From Candidatus Gastranaerophilales bacterium (GTDB taxonomy: Bacteria > Cyanobacteriota > Vampirovibrionia > Gastranaerophilales > UBA9971), in contig JANQIY010000400.1 of NCBI GenBank assembly GCA_028281965.1, positions 1-41,824 on the forward strand: DNA of 41,824 nucleotides, in the 5' to 3' direction. How positions within the stretch are numbered: position 1 is the first letter of the stretch; the number at the start of each line of letters is the position of its first letter. Below the pieces are notes generated by a model, which had not been told where the DNA came from, did not search any database, and saw only the letters and a program-made list of their open reading frames with translations. Shown here piece after piece: positions 23,162-32,376 of this stretch. Both the position numbers and the translations under genes were made by a program.

Positions 23162-23931
23162 TGGCTATTTACTGCATACACGACCATGACCCGGAACTAA
23201 AAAAGCGTGGAGCTTTTGAAATACAAAAAAGTGAAATTAGACAATACAACCAGCAAGGATACGGAATTTTTCACACTGCTAATGAGTTTAACGGACGCAG
23301 GAAAGCGGAGAATCTCGTAAAAATAAACTACTGGCTAGCTGATATTGACGAAGGGGATAAGTTCAATGAGCAAATAGACAGAATAATGAGCTTGCCATTA
23401 ATACCAACCATATTAATTGAAACAAAGAAAGGCTTTCATTGTTACTGGAAGGCAGAAAACGCAACGCTGGAAAACTATAAAGAGATTGAAAAAGGCTTAA
23501 TCCAGAGACTTAAAGCAGATAAGGCATGTACTGATGTATGCAGGCTTTTAAGATATCCAGGCACATATCATATGAAAGACCCCCAAAATCCCTTTAAAGT
23601 TGAGCTTATTATGAACAATAAAAAAAGCTATTCAGAAGAAAAAATGCTCTGTGCGTACCAGCTTCCAAAACCAAAATTAAAACCCTTGAAGTATAACGGG
23701 GAAAAGAAAGATTTTTTAGATGAATCAAAGTGGGAGAGGTTTTTCAATGTTTCACAAGTTGGAGAGGGTAACAGAAATTCAACACTGGTACGCTATACAT
23801 TTTGGATGAAAGACCAGCAGCTTAATAATAGCCAAATTGAGTATATTATCAATGGCTTAAATCAAAAAATTGCCAAGCCGTTGTCTCAGCAGGAAGTAGA
23901 CCAGTTATTGAGGACGAAAGGTGTATATTAA
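23161..23931 (+). CDS. PrimPol-type DNA primase with PriCT domain
   Basis: A 256-residue protein with the motifs of the archaeo-eukaryotic primase superfamily, RepB/PrimPol subgroup. Motif I is YWLADIDEG with Asp61 and Asp63, motif II is GFHCYW with His93, and motif III is CTDVCRLLRYPGTYH with Asp125 and the invariant arginine after it. The C-terminal 60 residues resemble PriCT_1 (WMKDQQLNNSQIEYIINGL). It starts with GTG at 23161, preceded by GGGAGGG, and its start overlaps the previous stop. It probably makes primers for satellite replication with the neighbouring helicase; its stop overlaps the helicase ATG by one base. Length fits the compact primases of plasmids and satellites. Confidence 0.85.
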   Translation: MAIYCIHDHDPELKKRGAFEIQKSEIRQYNQQGYGIFHTANEFNGRRKAENLVKINYWLADIDEGDKFNEQIDRIMSLPLIPTILIETKKGFHCYWKAENATLENYKEIEKGLIQRLKADKACTDVCRLLRYPGTYHMKDPQNPFKVELIMNNKKSYSEEKMLCAYQLPKPKLKPLKYNGEKKDFLDESKWERFFNVSQVGEGNRNSTLVRYTFWMKDQQLNNSQIEYIINGLNQKIAKPLSQQEVDQLLRTKGVY

Positions 23932-24821
23932 TGCTTAAAAAATATATGGAAGCTAACAAAAAAGTCGGTGTTTTCGGGGTTAAGTACCTTGATGACAAAT
24001 TAAGAGGCATTCTTCTTGGGGATTTAATCTTGATAGGAGCAAGAAGCGGGGCAGGAAAATCTACAATAGCAAATTATATTGCCGCAATAAACCGAGATAA
24101 AGGACACAAAGTTTCTTTGTTTTCACTAGAAAACTTTGAGGGGGATTGTTTCATTGAAAAAGCCTATTACAAATATATGCAGGAAACACAAGATTACAGC
24201 CTTAATTTGCGGGATTTTGCAAGCGGTTCAGTACAGTTTGATATGCTGGCTTTCCAAAAGGCAGAAGAGTACGCAAAAAAATGTTTTGAGGGGATAAATA
24301 TTATAAACAGGCGAGCAAATTATAACATTGAGGATTTAAAAAATGACATTATCAGGGAAGCAGAGGTAAATGAAAGCAAATTAATAATTTTAGACCACCT
24401 GGATTATGTTTCAAAATATGGCAACGAAAGCGATAACCTGCACACTAATGAATTAATGCGTACCATCAGGGATGTTCAGGACGCTTTTAAGGTTGCGGTT
24501 ATTGCGATATCTCATTTAAGAAAAAGTTTAACTCTTAAAGAAGCCCCTGTAATTCCCTCTATGGAGGAGTTTATCGGCTCAAGTAACAAATATAAAGAGG
24601 CTACGGCTGTTATTATGCTTGCACCTGATGATGAATGCAATATGACTAATGATGATAAAACCAAAAGGGGGACATGGTGCTGTATTCGCAAGTTAAGAAT
24701 GGGCGGAATAGACAACAGAGCCGCTAAACTATGGTTCGACACTATCACAGGGCAATATTTAAACAGTTATAACTTATACAAAGTTAATTATTCAGGCACT
24801 AAAACAGAGCGATTACTATGA
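23931..24821 (+). CDS. DnaB-like replicative helicase (RecA-fold ATPase)
   Basis: A 296-residue single-domain version of the DnaB C-terminal helicase domain. Walker A is GARSGAGKS (Lys43), followed by the DnaB-type SLFSLE segment, Walker B LIILDHLDYV (Asp155) and an AISHLRK sensor region. The N-terminal primase-interacting domain of DnaB is missing, as in many phage and satellite helicases. It would unwind the element's DNA with the adjacent primase and initiator. The start overlaps the primase stop (TAATG). It is followed after about 57 bases by the terminase genes. All key residues are present. A RadA/KaiC-like ATPase role is an alternative, but the neighbours favour replication. Confidence 0.87.
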   Translation: MLKKYMEANKKVGVFGVKYLDDKLRGILLGDLILIGARSGAGKSTIANYIAAINRDKGHKVSLFSLENFEGDCFIEKAYYKYMQETQDYSLNLRDFASGSVQFDMLAFQKAEEYAKKCFEGINIINRRANYNIEDLKNDIIREAEVNESKLIILDHLDYVSKYGNESDNLHTNELMRTIRDVQDAFKVAVIAISHLRKSLTLKEAPVIPSMEEFIGSSNKYKEATAVIMLAPDDECNMTNDDKTKRGTWCCIRKLRMGGIDNRAAKLWFDTITGQYLNSYNLYKVNYSGTKTERLL

Positions 24822-24878
24822 AAAATTGGCTTAAAACTTGAAAAACTTAGAATTATTTAGAAATAGAAGAGGTAAAAA

Positions 24879-25305
24879 GATGCTGAATACAAAACAAAGG
24901 AAGTTTATACCGGAATATCTAAAGACAGGATGTATAAGGACAACCTGCGATAAGCTGGGTATTCACGAAACAACTTACTTTAAATGGCGTGAAAATCAAG
25001 AATTCATTGCAGAGCTTAAAAAGCAGCTTGATGAGTTATATAATTCTTCTCTTAATGAATTAAAAATGATTTCATCAGAGGCAATAATAGTTCTTAAAGG
25101 GCTTTTAAACAGCGATATTGAAGTAATTAAGCTCAGGGCAGCCAGCACAATTCTTGATAATCTTCATAAATTTTCAGAAAAAAAGGAATTTAATTTATCA
25201 GTAGTAACAAAAAACAATAATACCAACGTAAATACAGATGTAAAGGAGTTTTCAGATGAAGAACTTGAAGAATTTATCGAAAATCTCGGCTATAAACGTG
25301 TTTAA
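24879..25305 (+). CDS. Terminase small subunit-like protein
   Basis: A 141-residue protein with an N-terminal helix-turn-helix (KQRKFIPEYLKTG, then CDKLGIHETTYFKWRENQEF) typical of phage terminase small subunits of the phBC6A51 type, followed by a helical oligomerisation region. The small subunit binds the packaging site and loads the large subunit. I start it at the ATG at 24879 with AGAGG upstream, not at the TTG at 24838. Its last 50 bases overlap the large terminase gene in another frame, which strengthens the pairing. In satellites an own small terminase redirects packaging to satellite DNA. Function is inferred from fold pattern and position, since small terminases are poorly conserved. 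Confidence 0.8.
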
Positions 25306-26740
25306 TGAACTTTCTATAAGATATGCAAGAAAGAACCTGATTGATTTTACCAGAAAAACATTTAAACATTATGTTCCTAACTGGCATCATTATTTAATAG
25401 CTGACAGGTTGGAACTAGTTGAGAAAAGGGAAATAACACGATTAATAATTTCCATGCCTCCCCGTTATGGCAAATCTGAGCTGGCTTCTGTCCGGTTTCC
25501 GGCATGGTATCTAGGGAAAAGACCTCTTGAAAGTATCATTGCAGCGTCTTATTCTTCAAAATTAGCTGAAGATTTTGGGAAAAATGCAAGAAATACTGTT
25601 AATAGTGATGAATATAAGGAAATATTCAATATTACATTATCAGGCGATTCAGCAGCAAAGCAGAAGTGGACAGTTATAAGTGAAGAAAAATATATAACAG
25701 GTGAGTACTTTGGTACTGGAGTAGGAGGAGCAGCAACGGGAAAAGGAGCAAATTTATTATTAATAGACGACCCTGTTAAAAACAGGCAAGATGTGCAATC
25801 AGAAATATTAAGGGAAAATGTTTGGGACTGGTATACTTCAACGGCTTATACAAGGCTTGAAAAAGACGGTGTAATTGTACTTATAATGACCCGTTGGCAT
25901 GAAGATGACCTTGCAGGGCGTTTGATTAACGGACAGTCAGAATATTCTGATAAATGGGAAGTTTTGAACCTTCCTGCTATAGCTGAAGAAAACGAAGTTT
26001 TTGAGATTTATAATAAACATTACATTGAAAAGCTGGGGACTAATATTTTAACCAGAAAAGAAGGCGAACCTCTCTGGGCAGCAAAATTTAACATTGATAA
26101 TTTGATAAAAACTAGGATTGCAGTAGGGTCTTATGACTGGAACTCTCTTTATCAGCAAAATCCTTTATCTGCTGAAGGAAATATATTTAAGCGTGAATGG
26201 TTTAAATTCTATAAAGAACCACCTCCAAATTTACATACTATAACTCAATCCTGGGATTGTGCTTTTAAAGATAATAAGGATTCTGATTATGTAGTAGGTC
26301 AGGTGTGGGGCAAGTCAGGAATAGATTGCTATTTGTTAGACCAGGTAAGAGGCAAAATGAATATTATTGCTACTATGCAGGCAATAAGAAATTTATCAGC
26401 AAAATATCCTAATACAACAGCGACATTAATTGAAGATAAAGCAAACGGAACAGCAGTAATAGAGATGCTTAAAAGCGAGCTTACAGGAATTATTCCGGTA
26501 GAACCCGAAGGCGGTAAGATTGTAAGAGCGCAAGCAGCAGCACCTTTATTAGAGGCTGGAAATATTTATTTGCCAGACCCTGCAATAGCCCCCTGGATAA
26601 ATGATTTTATCTTTGAATGCTGCGGTTTTCCTAACACCAAAAATGATGATCAGGTTGATGCAATGACACAAGCTCTTGCAAGAATAGGCAAAAAAGTTTT
26701 TATTATGGAAAATCCTGAAAATTTTATAATTGGACTTTAA
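25256..26740 (+). CDS. Terminase large subunit (packaging ATPase-nuclease)
   Basis: A 494-residue large terminase, close to the usual length. The ATPase has Walker A MPPRYGKSE (Lys73) and Walker B LLLIDDP (Asp171, Asp172), followed by an IMTRWHEDDLAG segment. The RNase H-like nuclease has Asp334 in QSWDCAFK, Glu393-Asp394 in LIEDKANG and Asp468 in DDQVDAM. It pumps DNA into a prohead and cuts it. The ATG at 25256 has GGAG upstream and lies inside the small terminase gene. No portal, protease or capsid gene follows, which is very unusual for a phage: the next gene is an oppositely oriented repressor. It is intact, so selection has apparently kept it. Confidence 0.95.
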   Translation: MKNLKNLSKISAINVFNELSIRYARKNLIDFTRKTFKHYVPNWHHYLIADRLELVEKREITRLIISMPPRYGKSELASVRFPAWYLGKRPLESIIAASYSSKLAEDFGKNARNTVNSDEYKEIFNITLSGDSAAKQKWTVISEEKYITGEYFGTGVGGAATGKGANLLLIDDPVKNRQDVQSEILRENVWDWYTSTAYTRLEKDGVIVLIMTRWHEDDLAGRLINGQSEYSDKWEVLNLPAIAEENEVFEIYNKHYIEKLGTNILTRKEGEPLWAAKFNIDNLIKTRIAVGSYDWNSLYQQNPLSAEGNIFKREWFKFYKEPPPNLHTITQSWDCAFKDNKDSDYVVGQVWGKSGIDCYLLDQVRGKMNIIATMQAIRNLSAKYPNTTATLIEDKANGTAVIEMLKSELTGIIPVEPEGGKIVRAQAAAPLLEAGNIYLPDPAIAPWINDFIFECCGFPNTKNDDQVDAMTQALARIGKKVFIMENPENFIIGL

Positions 26741-26827
26741 TCAATATAATATTTTGTTTAAAAAAAATTTTTATTCTTTCTATACAAATATTGACAGTTA
26801 AGCTCGATTAAAATCTTTAAAGTTTTA

Positions 26828-27172
26828 CTATAATTCCTTAAAGATACTTTTAATATCTTCTTTTTTAATAATTTCAATTAATTTTGTAACAAGCTCTGTC
26901 TCTTTAGCATCAAGCTCAAATTGCTGTTTTAATAACTTTTTTGAAGAAGAGGGGCTGGTTTTTGCTAGTATTTCTTCATCATCATCAAAAAAGTACAGTG
27001 GATTGACTTTATACTCTTTAACTAACTGAATTAATATTTCAAATTTAACTGTATGCTTTTCCTTCTCCCATTCTCTCAAGGTTTTAGGGGTAATGCCAAG
27101 TTTTTCAGCAAACTCAATTTGCTTAAATCCAAGTGTTTCTCTTATCTTAATTAGCTTTTCACCAATTGCCAT
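26828..27172 (-). CDS. XRE-family transcriptional regulator
   Basis: A 114-residue repressor-like protein. The first 65 residues form a standard HTH_3 domain (IKIRETLGFKQIEFAEKLGI, then TPKTLREWEKEKHT). The remaining part is a helical, charged dimerisation region. It lacks the LexA-type peptidase domain, so it would not be self-cleaving. It is probably the master repressor of Island B, comparable in position and size to satellite repressors released by a helper-phage protein. It is transcribed leftward from a 240-bp region rich in palindromes that also precedes the rightward 27413 gene, and it converges on the large terminase gene. Confidence 0.9.
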   Translation of the reverse strand: MAIGEKLIKIRETLGFKQIEFAEKLGITPKTLREWEKEKHTVKFEILIQLVKEYKVNPLYFFDDDEEILAKTSPSSSKKLLKQQFELDAKETELVTKLIEIIKKEDIKSIFKEL

Positions 27173-27199
27173 AGTATACTCACTTAATGATTAGGTAGA

Positions 27200-27350
27200 A
27201 CCTGTTCTTTTTTCTTGACAATAGGTAATTTATGACTTATTATGATTTTGTCTAAATAATAGGATTATCCTATTGCCAAGAGGGTTGGTCTGTTCGCATT
27301 ATCAACCCTTTTGGTTTCTTAACTATTTGGATTATAAAACAGAAATTACC
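27200..27350. promoter_or_regulatory. Operator-rich control region beside the XRE gene
   Basis: A perfect 17-bp palindrome, AATAGGAT-T-ATCCTATT, lies at 27258-27274. A related half-site AATAGGTAATTT is at 27220-27231, with its complement AAATTACC at 27343-27350 and further ACCTGTT motifs at about 27200 and 27348. A 12-bp stem with one G-U pair (27276-27287 with 27303-27314) follows the palindrome and leads into a T-rich stretch. The cluster fits multiple repressor sites and an attenuator-like hairpin between divergent transcripts. Exact promoters are not clear to me. Confidence 0.55.
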
Positions 27351-27412
27351 TGTTTAGCAAATCATTTTGTTAAAACGGGGTAATTAGTGTACTTACAAAA
27401 TAAAAAACAAGC

Positions 27413-27787
27413 ATGAGATTTAGTTTTTTTATTCTAATTTTTACTTGCTTTATCCTTGTATTTATAAACATTTCTAACTTTCGAGGAGAAAGAGAATACC
27501 CAGATAAAAAAACTCTTTTGAGAGCTAAGAGTTGGCTTAAAAATTATCATGCAAAAAGAAAGCATGAACAATTTAAACCCGACCAGTATCAAATTGACTA
27601 TAACACATTGATAGTCACAAAATTTGTTGATGAAATTGAAGCTAGGAATATCAGAAAGCAAAAAAGAATCTTACAAATAAAACAAGCAACTTTATCATGC
27701 CCTGCAAATTATGAAGAAATTTGGTCTTTTGTTCATCCGAGAGATGTTTTAATTATGCTTTATGATAAGCAAGATGAGATAATATGA
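27413..27787 (+). CDS. Small protein with N-terminal hydrophobic segment, function unknown
   Basis: I do not recognise this 124-residue protein. Residues about 3-20 are strongly hydrophobic (FSFFILIFTCFILVFI), so it is either anchored to the membrane by one helix or exported. The rest is basic and polar, with KKTLLRAKSWLKNYHAKRKH and no cysteine pair or catalytic motif. There is no clear ribosome-binding site before the ATG at 27413. It lies just to the right of the repressor control region, on the strand opposite the repressor, so it could be a gene under repressor control. It could also be a small lysis-like or superinfection-type membrane protein, but nothing proves either. Confidence 0.6.
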   Translation: MRFSFFILIFTCFILVFINISNFRGEREYPDKKTLLRAKSWLKNYHAKRKHEQFKPDQYQIDYNTLIVTKFVDEIEARNIRKQKRILQIKQATLSCPANYEEIWSFVHPRDVLIMLYDKQDEII

Positions 27788-27870
27788 AATACTATCATAT
27801 AAATGGACAAAAAATGGGTTTGAATGGTGTTTTATAAATATTAATTTTTGCAAAAGTTTAACAAGAAAAA

Positions 27871-27959
27871 AATGTAACACTAGTAAACATAGTCTAGCCC
27901 TAATTCTCAAGAATCGTTTAATCAGAGGAATTGTTACATTATAATTTAGATTGTATAAT
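27871..27959 (+). promoter_or_regulatory. Promoter of the single-chain restriction gene with inverted repeat
   Basis: TTGTTA at 27931-27936, a 17-bp spacer and TATAAT at 27954-27959 form a good promoter 40 bases before the ATG at 28000. AATGTAACA at 27871-27879 is a perfect complement of TGTTACATT at 27932-27940, which covers the -35 element. The two arms are 52 bases apart, suggesting a paired operator. The rest of 27788-27999 shows no gene. Confidence 0.55.
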
Positions 27960-27999
27960 TGACTTGACTTTATAGTACATTTTCTGCGGGTGGTAAGTA

Positions 28000-30900
28000 A
28001 TGAGTGAAGAATTAATACAAAGAGACCTTATAAAGAATCCTGATAAAATTGGCAAGTGGGATTTTTATAATATTGGCTCTACCTCAATAAAAGCCCTTAA
28101 AGAAAACGGAATTATAAGAAATGTAGATTACGGTAATGAAGAAAAAAAGAAAGTTGATGCTTTAATTGTTAATAATAAAGAAGTTATTGCAGTTATTGAG
28201 TATAAAAAACCTAGTGAATTTAAAACAAAGGCACAAAAAAACAAAGCTATTCAGCAAGAGTTAGAGGCAACCAGAAAGCTTTGTTCTAGTATTATGATAG
28301 CTACTGATACAAAGGACACAGTATGGGTAAATACATTAACTGGCAATATAATTAAAGATGAAAGTGGAAAAGAGTTAAAAGAACCTTTTGAGCCTACAAA
28401 TGAAAAGCTTTCAGAGTTAATTGAAAAAATAAGATATTCAATTAATGAAAAAAATGATCTTATTAAGCCTAAAAAATTAGTTAATCCAACTGATCTGGCA
28501 AAACAAATTTGGCAGGACATTTGGTCTGTTAGTGGAGCAACTCCTGAAAACTGCCTATATACATTTGTGGAATTATTTATTTTTAAATATTTAAGTGATT
28601 TGGGCGTTTTGAAAGGCATTCATAATTTTGATGTTTTAATTGATAGTTTTGATTCAAATACTACAGAAGAGGTTTTAGAAAATTATGCAACTACAATTCG
28701 TCCTAAAATTAAAAGTCTTTTCCCTGAAAACCTGCTTGATAAAACAACAATTATAAATGGCACAATTTTTGTAAGTAAAGACCAAAAGGCAGTAAAAGGA
28801 TACAGTACTGTTTTTAAAAAAGTACTATTAAAATTCAAAGATTATGGCAAATTAGAACATATTGATTATGATTTTAAAAGTCAACTATTTGAAAGCTTTT
28901 TGAAAGAAAGTATTAGTAAGAAAAACTGGGGACAGTTTTTTACACCATTAAAGGTAATACGAGCTATTAATCAAATGGCTAAGGACGATATAAGAGAAGG
29001 AATTAAGATTTGCGATCCTGCATGCGGAGTGGGCAAATTTTTACTTGAACCAATAAAAACTAAGCTTGATAGATTTTATGAAATAAATAAAAAATCTATT
29101 AAACCTAAAATCACTATACATGGTTTTGATAAAGGTTTTGATAAAGATGAGCAAAAAACAATAATATTGGCAAAAGCAAATATGCTAATTTATTTCTCTG
29201 ATTTAATAAAAGATAATTTAAACCTAACAAAAGACTTTGCCAAGCTATTTAATGAAAGTTTTGTCTTAAAAACAAATTCAATACTAGGAACTCTTTCTGA
29301 GCCTGTAGAAAATGAGTATGATTTAATTTTAACTAATCCTCCCTATGTTACTAGTGGTAGTAGCAACTTAAAAGAAGAAATTAAAAAAGATGGAGAATTG
29401 GAAAATTATTACAAAATAAATGCAATGGGTGTTGAAGGTTTATTTATGGAGTGGATAATTAAAGCTCTAAAGCCTGGTGGGAAAGCATTTGTTGTAACGC
29501 CTGATGGAATATTCAACAGGCAAAACGATAAAAATTTACGACAATATATTACTGATGAATGCTTTATTGATGGAATTGTTTCCTTACCTTTAAATACATT
29601 TTTTACAACTAACAAGAAGACATATATTCTTTGTTTAACGAAAAAAAATGATAAAAAACAAATACAACAAGAACCAGTATTCACCTATTTAGTAAGTGAA
29701 CTAGGAGAAAGTAGAGATGTTTACCGTTTTGATATAGAACAAGATGATTTAAAAGAAGCGGTTACCCTTTATTCCTTCTTTAAAGGCAATAAAGAGAATT
29801 TTAGTAAAATTAATAAAGATGAAAGATGTAAAATTCTTCCATTTGACTTTTTTAAAGACAATTTAGAAAACAGTTGGATTATTGATAAATGCTGGACAGA
29901 AGAAGAACGAATAAAGTTAGGGTTTATAGAAAAGAAAGAAAAAGTCAATTTGTTAGAATTTTCAATAATTATAAGAGATATAGCTAATAATATAAATGAA
30001 TTCCAAGAAGAAATTAAGGAATTAACAGAAAAAAAAAATTCTGAAATAAAAAGTAAAAAATTTCAATTAAAAGAACTTTTTTCAATTGAAAGAGGGTTTT
30101 CTAAATATACTAAAAAATATGGAAATACAAATAATGGTGAATATCCAGTATATTCAGCATCGAACAATGCTCCCTTAACTTATATTAATACATATGATTA
30201 TGATGGAGAGTATTTAACTTGGGCAACAAATGGATTTGCTGGATATATTAAATTTATAGAAGGAAAATTTTCTATCAATGCAGATAGAGGATTATTAAAA
30301 CAAAGATTTAAGAATATAAACCCTTTATATGTAAAGTACATTTTAGAACCAAAATTAAGGTTAATAGCAAAAGGTCGGAAAGGAGAAAAAGGAGAAGACG
30401 AGTTTACAAAAGTATATCCTTCTATGATTGAAGATATTGAAATTAATATCCCAATAGCAGAAAATCGTGATTTTGATATATCTAAACAAAATGAAATTGT
30501 TGGAAAAATAATTTTTATAGAAGATTTGAAGCGAAAAATATGTGAATACAAAAAGCAGATTAAAGCTTTAAATATAACTATAAAAGAGAATTATTTATTT
30601 AAGGAAGTCAAAATTAGTACTATTTTTATTTTTCCTGCAATAAAGGGGCTTACTAAAACTTTTATAGAAAAAAATAAAGGAGATATTCCTGTATATGGAG
30701 GTAGTCAAGAGGAAATTCCTATTGGTTATATTAAGGATAATTTAAAAAATATTAAATACTTTGAAAATTGTTTAGCTTGGAACAGAGAAGGGTCTGTTGG
30801 CTATGTTTTTTGGCATAGACATAAATTTACGACAAATGACCATCATAGACCTTTAATGTTAAAACCTGAATTGAAAAATATAATAAACTTAGACTATATG

Positions 30901-31131
30901 CAAAATGCTATACAAGATGTGTTGATGCAACAGGGATTTAGATGGAGCAAAACAGCTAGCAAGGAAAAAGTGGAAAAACTTACTGTCAAAATACCAATTA
31001 ATTACAAAAATGAATTTGATATTGATGCACAAAATGAAATAGCAGAAAAACATAAAAAAATTGAACAACTTAAACAAAATATTACTGAAGAATTAGACAA
31101 AATTTCATCTGTAGAAATTAACTTTGACTAG
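28000..31131 (+). CDS. Single-chain restriction-methyltransferase-specificity protein (type IIG-like)
   Basis: A 1043-residue fusion. Residues 1-150 resemble the HsdR N-terminal PD-(D/E)XK nuclease: Asp53, then VIEYKKP with Glu67 and Lys69. A helical region follows. The methyltransferase has WGQFFTP, motif I DPACGVGKF from residue 339 and the catalytic NPPY at 446-449. The last 370 residues form two HsdS-like recognition domains, from about 690 and about 865, separated by coiled-coil arms. One protein thus cuts, methylates and reads DNA, with no helicase. That is the layout of type IIG/IIB-like enzymes, here built from type I parts. A good promoter lies just upstream. It forms its own transcription unit, facing the 31172-32287 gene tail to tail. 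It is intact. Confidence 0.92.
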   Translation: MSEELIQRDLIKNPDKIGKWDFYNIGSTSIKALKENGIIRNVDYGNEEKKKVDALIVNNKEVIAVIEYKKPSEFKTKAQKNKAIQQELEATRKLCSSIMIATDTKDTVWVNTLTGNIIKDESGKELKEPFEPTNEKLSELIEKIRYSINEKNDLIKPKKLVNPTDLAKQIWQDIWSVSGATPENCLYTFVELFIFKYLSDLGVLKGIHNFDVLIDSFDSNTTEEVLENYATTIRPKIKSLFPENLLDKTTIINGTIFVSKDQKAVKGYSTVFKKVLLKFKDYGKLEHIDYDFKSQLFESFLKESISKKNWGQFFTPLKVIRAINQMAKDDIREGIKICDPACGVGKFLLEPIKTKLDRFYEINKKSIKPKITIHGFDKGFDKDEQKTIILAKANMLIYFSDLIKDNLNLTKDFAKLFNESFVLKTNSILGTLSEPVENEYDLILTNPPYVTSGSSNLKEEIKKDGELENYYKINAMGVEGLFMEWIIKALKPGGKAFVVTPDGIFNRQNDKNLRQYITDECFIDGIVSLPLNTFFTTNKKTYILCLTKKNDKKQIQQEPVFTYLVSELGESRDVYRFDIEQDDLKEAVTLYSFFKGNKENFSKINKDERCKILPFDFFKDNLENSWIIDKCWTEEERIKLGFIEKKEKVNLLEFSIIIRDIANNINEFQEEIKELTEKKNSEIKSKKFQLKELFSIERGFSKYTKKYGNTNNGEYPVYSASNNAPLTYINTYDYDGEYLTWATNGFAGYIKFIEGKFSINADRGLLKQRFKNINPLYVKYILEPKLRLIAKGRKGEKGEDEFTKVYPSMIEDIEINIPIAENRDFDISKQNEIVGKIIFIEDLKRKICEYKKQIKALNITIKENYLFKEVKISTIFIFPAIKGLTKTFIEKNKGDIPVYGGSQEEIPIGYIKDNLKNIKYFENCLAWNREGSVGYVFWHRHKFTTNDHHRPLMLKPELKNIINLDYMQNAIQDVLMQQGFRWSKTASKEKVEKLTVKIPINYKNEFDIDAQNEIAEKHKKIEQLKQNITEELDKISSVEINFD

Positions 31132-31171
31132 CTTTAGTTCAGATTAGTTATAGATATTAATATGTAAAAGT

Positions 31172-32287
31172 TTAGACATTATCTACTTCCAAGGGTTTAA
31201 GAATATAATTACTTTTGTTAATGGGATCAAGCTCATCTGCACACATTAATGCCCACTGTGTCCACTCTTTTAACTCTTCTTGGGAATTTTCTATTTTGCC
31301 GGCCTTTGCGGATTCCTCAATGGCCTTAACATAACTTCTGATGTTATGGGATTCAATCCAATCACTTGCTTGTTGACACAAATCATCTTTTCTTTGCTGC
31401 TCTCTTCTGCGCAATTCTTCAATGCGAGCCTGTCGTTGTCTTTCTTCGCGTTCTTTTTGTCTTTCAAGTTCCCGTTGCCTATGCCACTCTTCTCTTTCAA
31501 GCCTTTGTTTCTTATCATGCCAAAGTCTTCTTGCTATATAGATAAGGATTTTATTTAACATGTTTTCCAAAGAGGTTTCTTCACTTTCAACAAATGTCCT
31601 CACGTTGTCATATGCTCGATTATGCCGTACATATATTGCTAAATAGTTAGTCTGCTCCCCCAGCATCATGTGTTTTTGGTTATCTGAAAGCCATAAATCT
31701 TTATTTTGCCGGTCTTCCCAGGTAATTTCTTTTTTATATATCCTGTAATGCCTATTAATGGATAGAGAAACAGTGTCCTCAGTACCTACATGCACTGACT
31801 GAACATCGCCCTGGTTAAGATTAAGAACAAAGCCTCTTGCTTCAAGTGCCTCTAACAAAACACTAAATATTTTCCTGGCTCGCCTATCAACTTTAATTTT
31901 TTGCGCTCTGTCATTTTTATTCCAGACTTCAACAAAAGGATGAGGTTTTTTATAATTCTCAGGAATTACAATTTTATTCTCTTCAAGTTTCTCTCTCTTT
32001 ATGAACTCTTTCAATTCATCAGGCAAAACATTTGAGTCCTTCTTATCACGAGGGGCTAATATTGCCATTTCTTCGTTATGTGATTCAAAGCTTAATAATT
32101 CTGGGATTATTAATTTATGGCCGGCCTTAATTTTTGCCCAATGACCAATATCTGGCAATGGTATCTCATATTTCACACATAATTTACTAAGTCCTCTATC
32201 AGAAATTCCATAATCTTTTGCGATATGGGAAATAGGCTTTTCCCACACCAATTTATATAATTCTTTTCTTGTTAAAGATTTTGTCAT
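31172..32287 (-). CDS. Uncharacterised protein: N-terminal HTH plus charged coiled coil
   Basis: I cannot assign a function. The 371-residue protein begins with a helix-turn-helix-like module (TRKELYKLVWEKPISHIAKD, then YGISDRGLSKLCVKYEIPLP and DIGHWAKIKAG). This module recurs in mobile-element and defence-region proteins without known role. A middle part, about residues 120-245, looks globular. Residues about 255-310 are an extremely Arg/Glu/Gln-rich helix (RQRELERQKEREERQRQ) likely to form a coiled coil. The C-terminus is a short helical domain. No catalytic motif stands out. It is divergent from the metallophosphoesterase gene, 89 bases away, so the two may share control, and it converges on the restriction gene. 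It may be a sensor or scaffold. Confidence 0.72.
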   Translation of the reverse strand: MTKSLTRKELYKLVWEKPISHIAKDYGISDRGLSKLCVKYEIPLPDIGHWAKIKAGHKLIIPELLSFESHNEEMAILAPRDKKDSNVLPDELKEFIKREKLEENKIVIPENYKKPHPFVEVWNKNDRAQKIKVDRRARKIFSVLLEALEARGFVLNLNQGDVQSVHVGTEDTVSLSINRHYRIYKKEITWEDRQNKDLWLSDNQKHMMLGEQTNYLAIYVRHNRAYDNVRTFVESEETSLENMLNKILIYIARRLWHDKKQRLEREEWHRQRELERQKEREERQRQARIEELRRREQQRKDDLCQQASDWIESHNIRSYVKAIEESAKAGKIENSQEELKEWTQWALMCADELDPINKSNYILKPLEVDNV

Positions 32288-32376
32288 TTTTTTATCTCAA
32301 CTACTATGAAGAAAAGTGGCTTTCAGTTTATCTTTGATTTATAAATTGTATTGATTAAAAGAAAAGAAATCAAGAA

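Noticed and set aside
31280-31558. Antisense and shifted frames within the coiled-coil region of the 31172 gene
   Set aside because: They arise from the repetitive Arg/Glu codons of the real gene and have no start signals.
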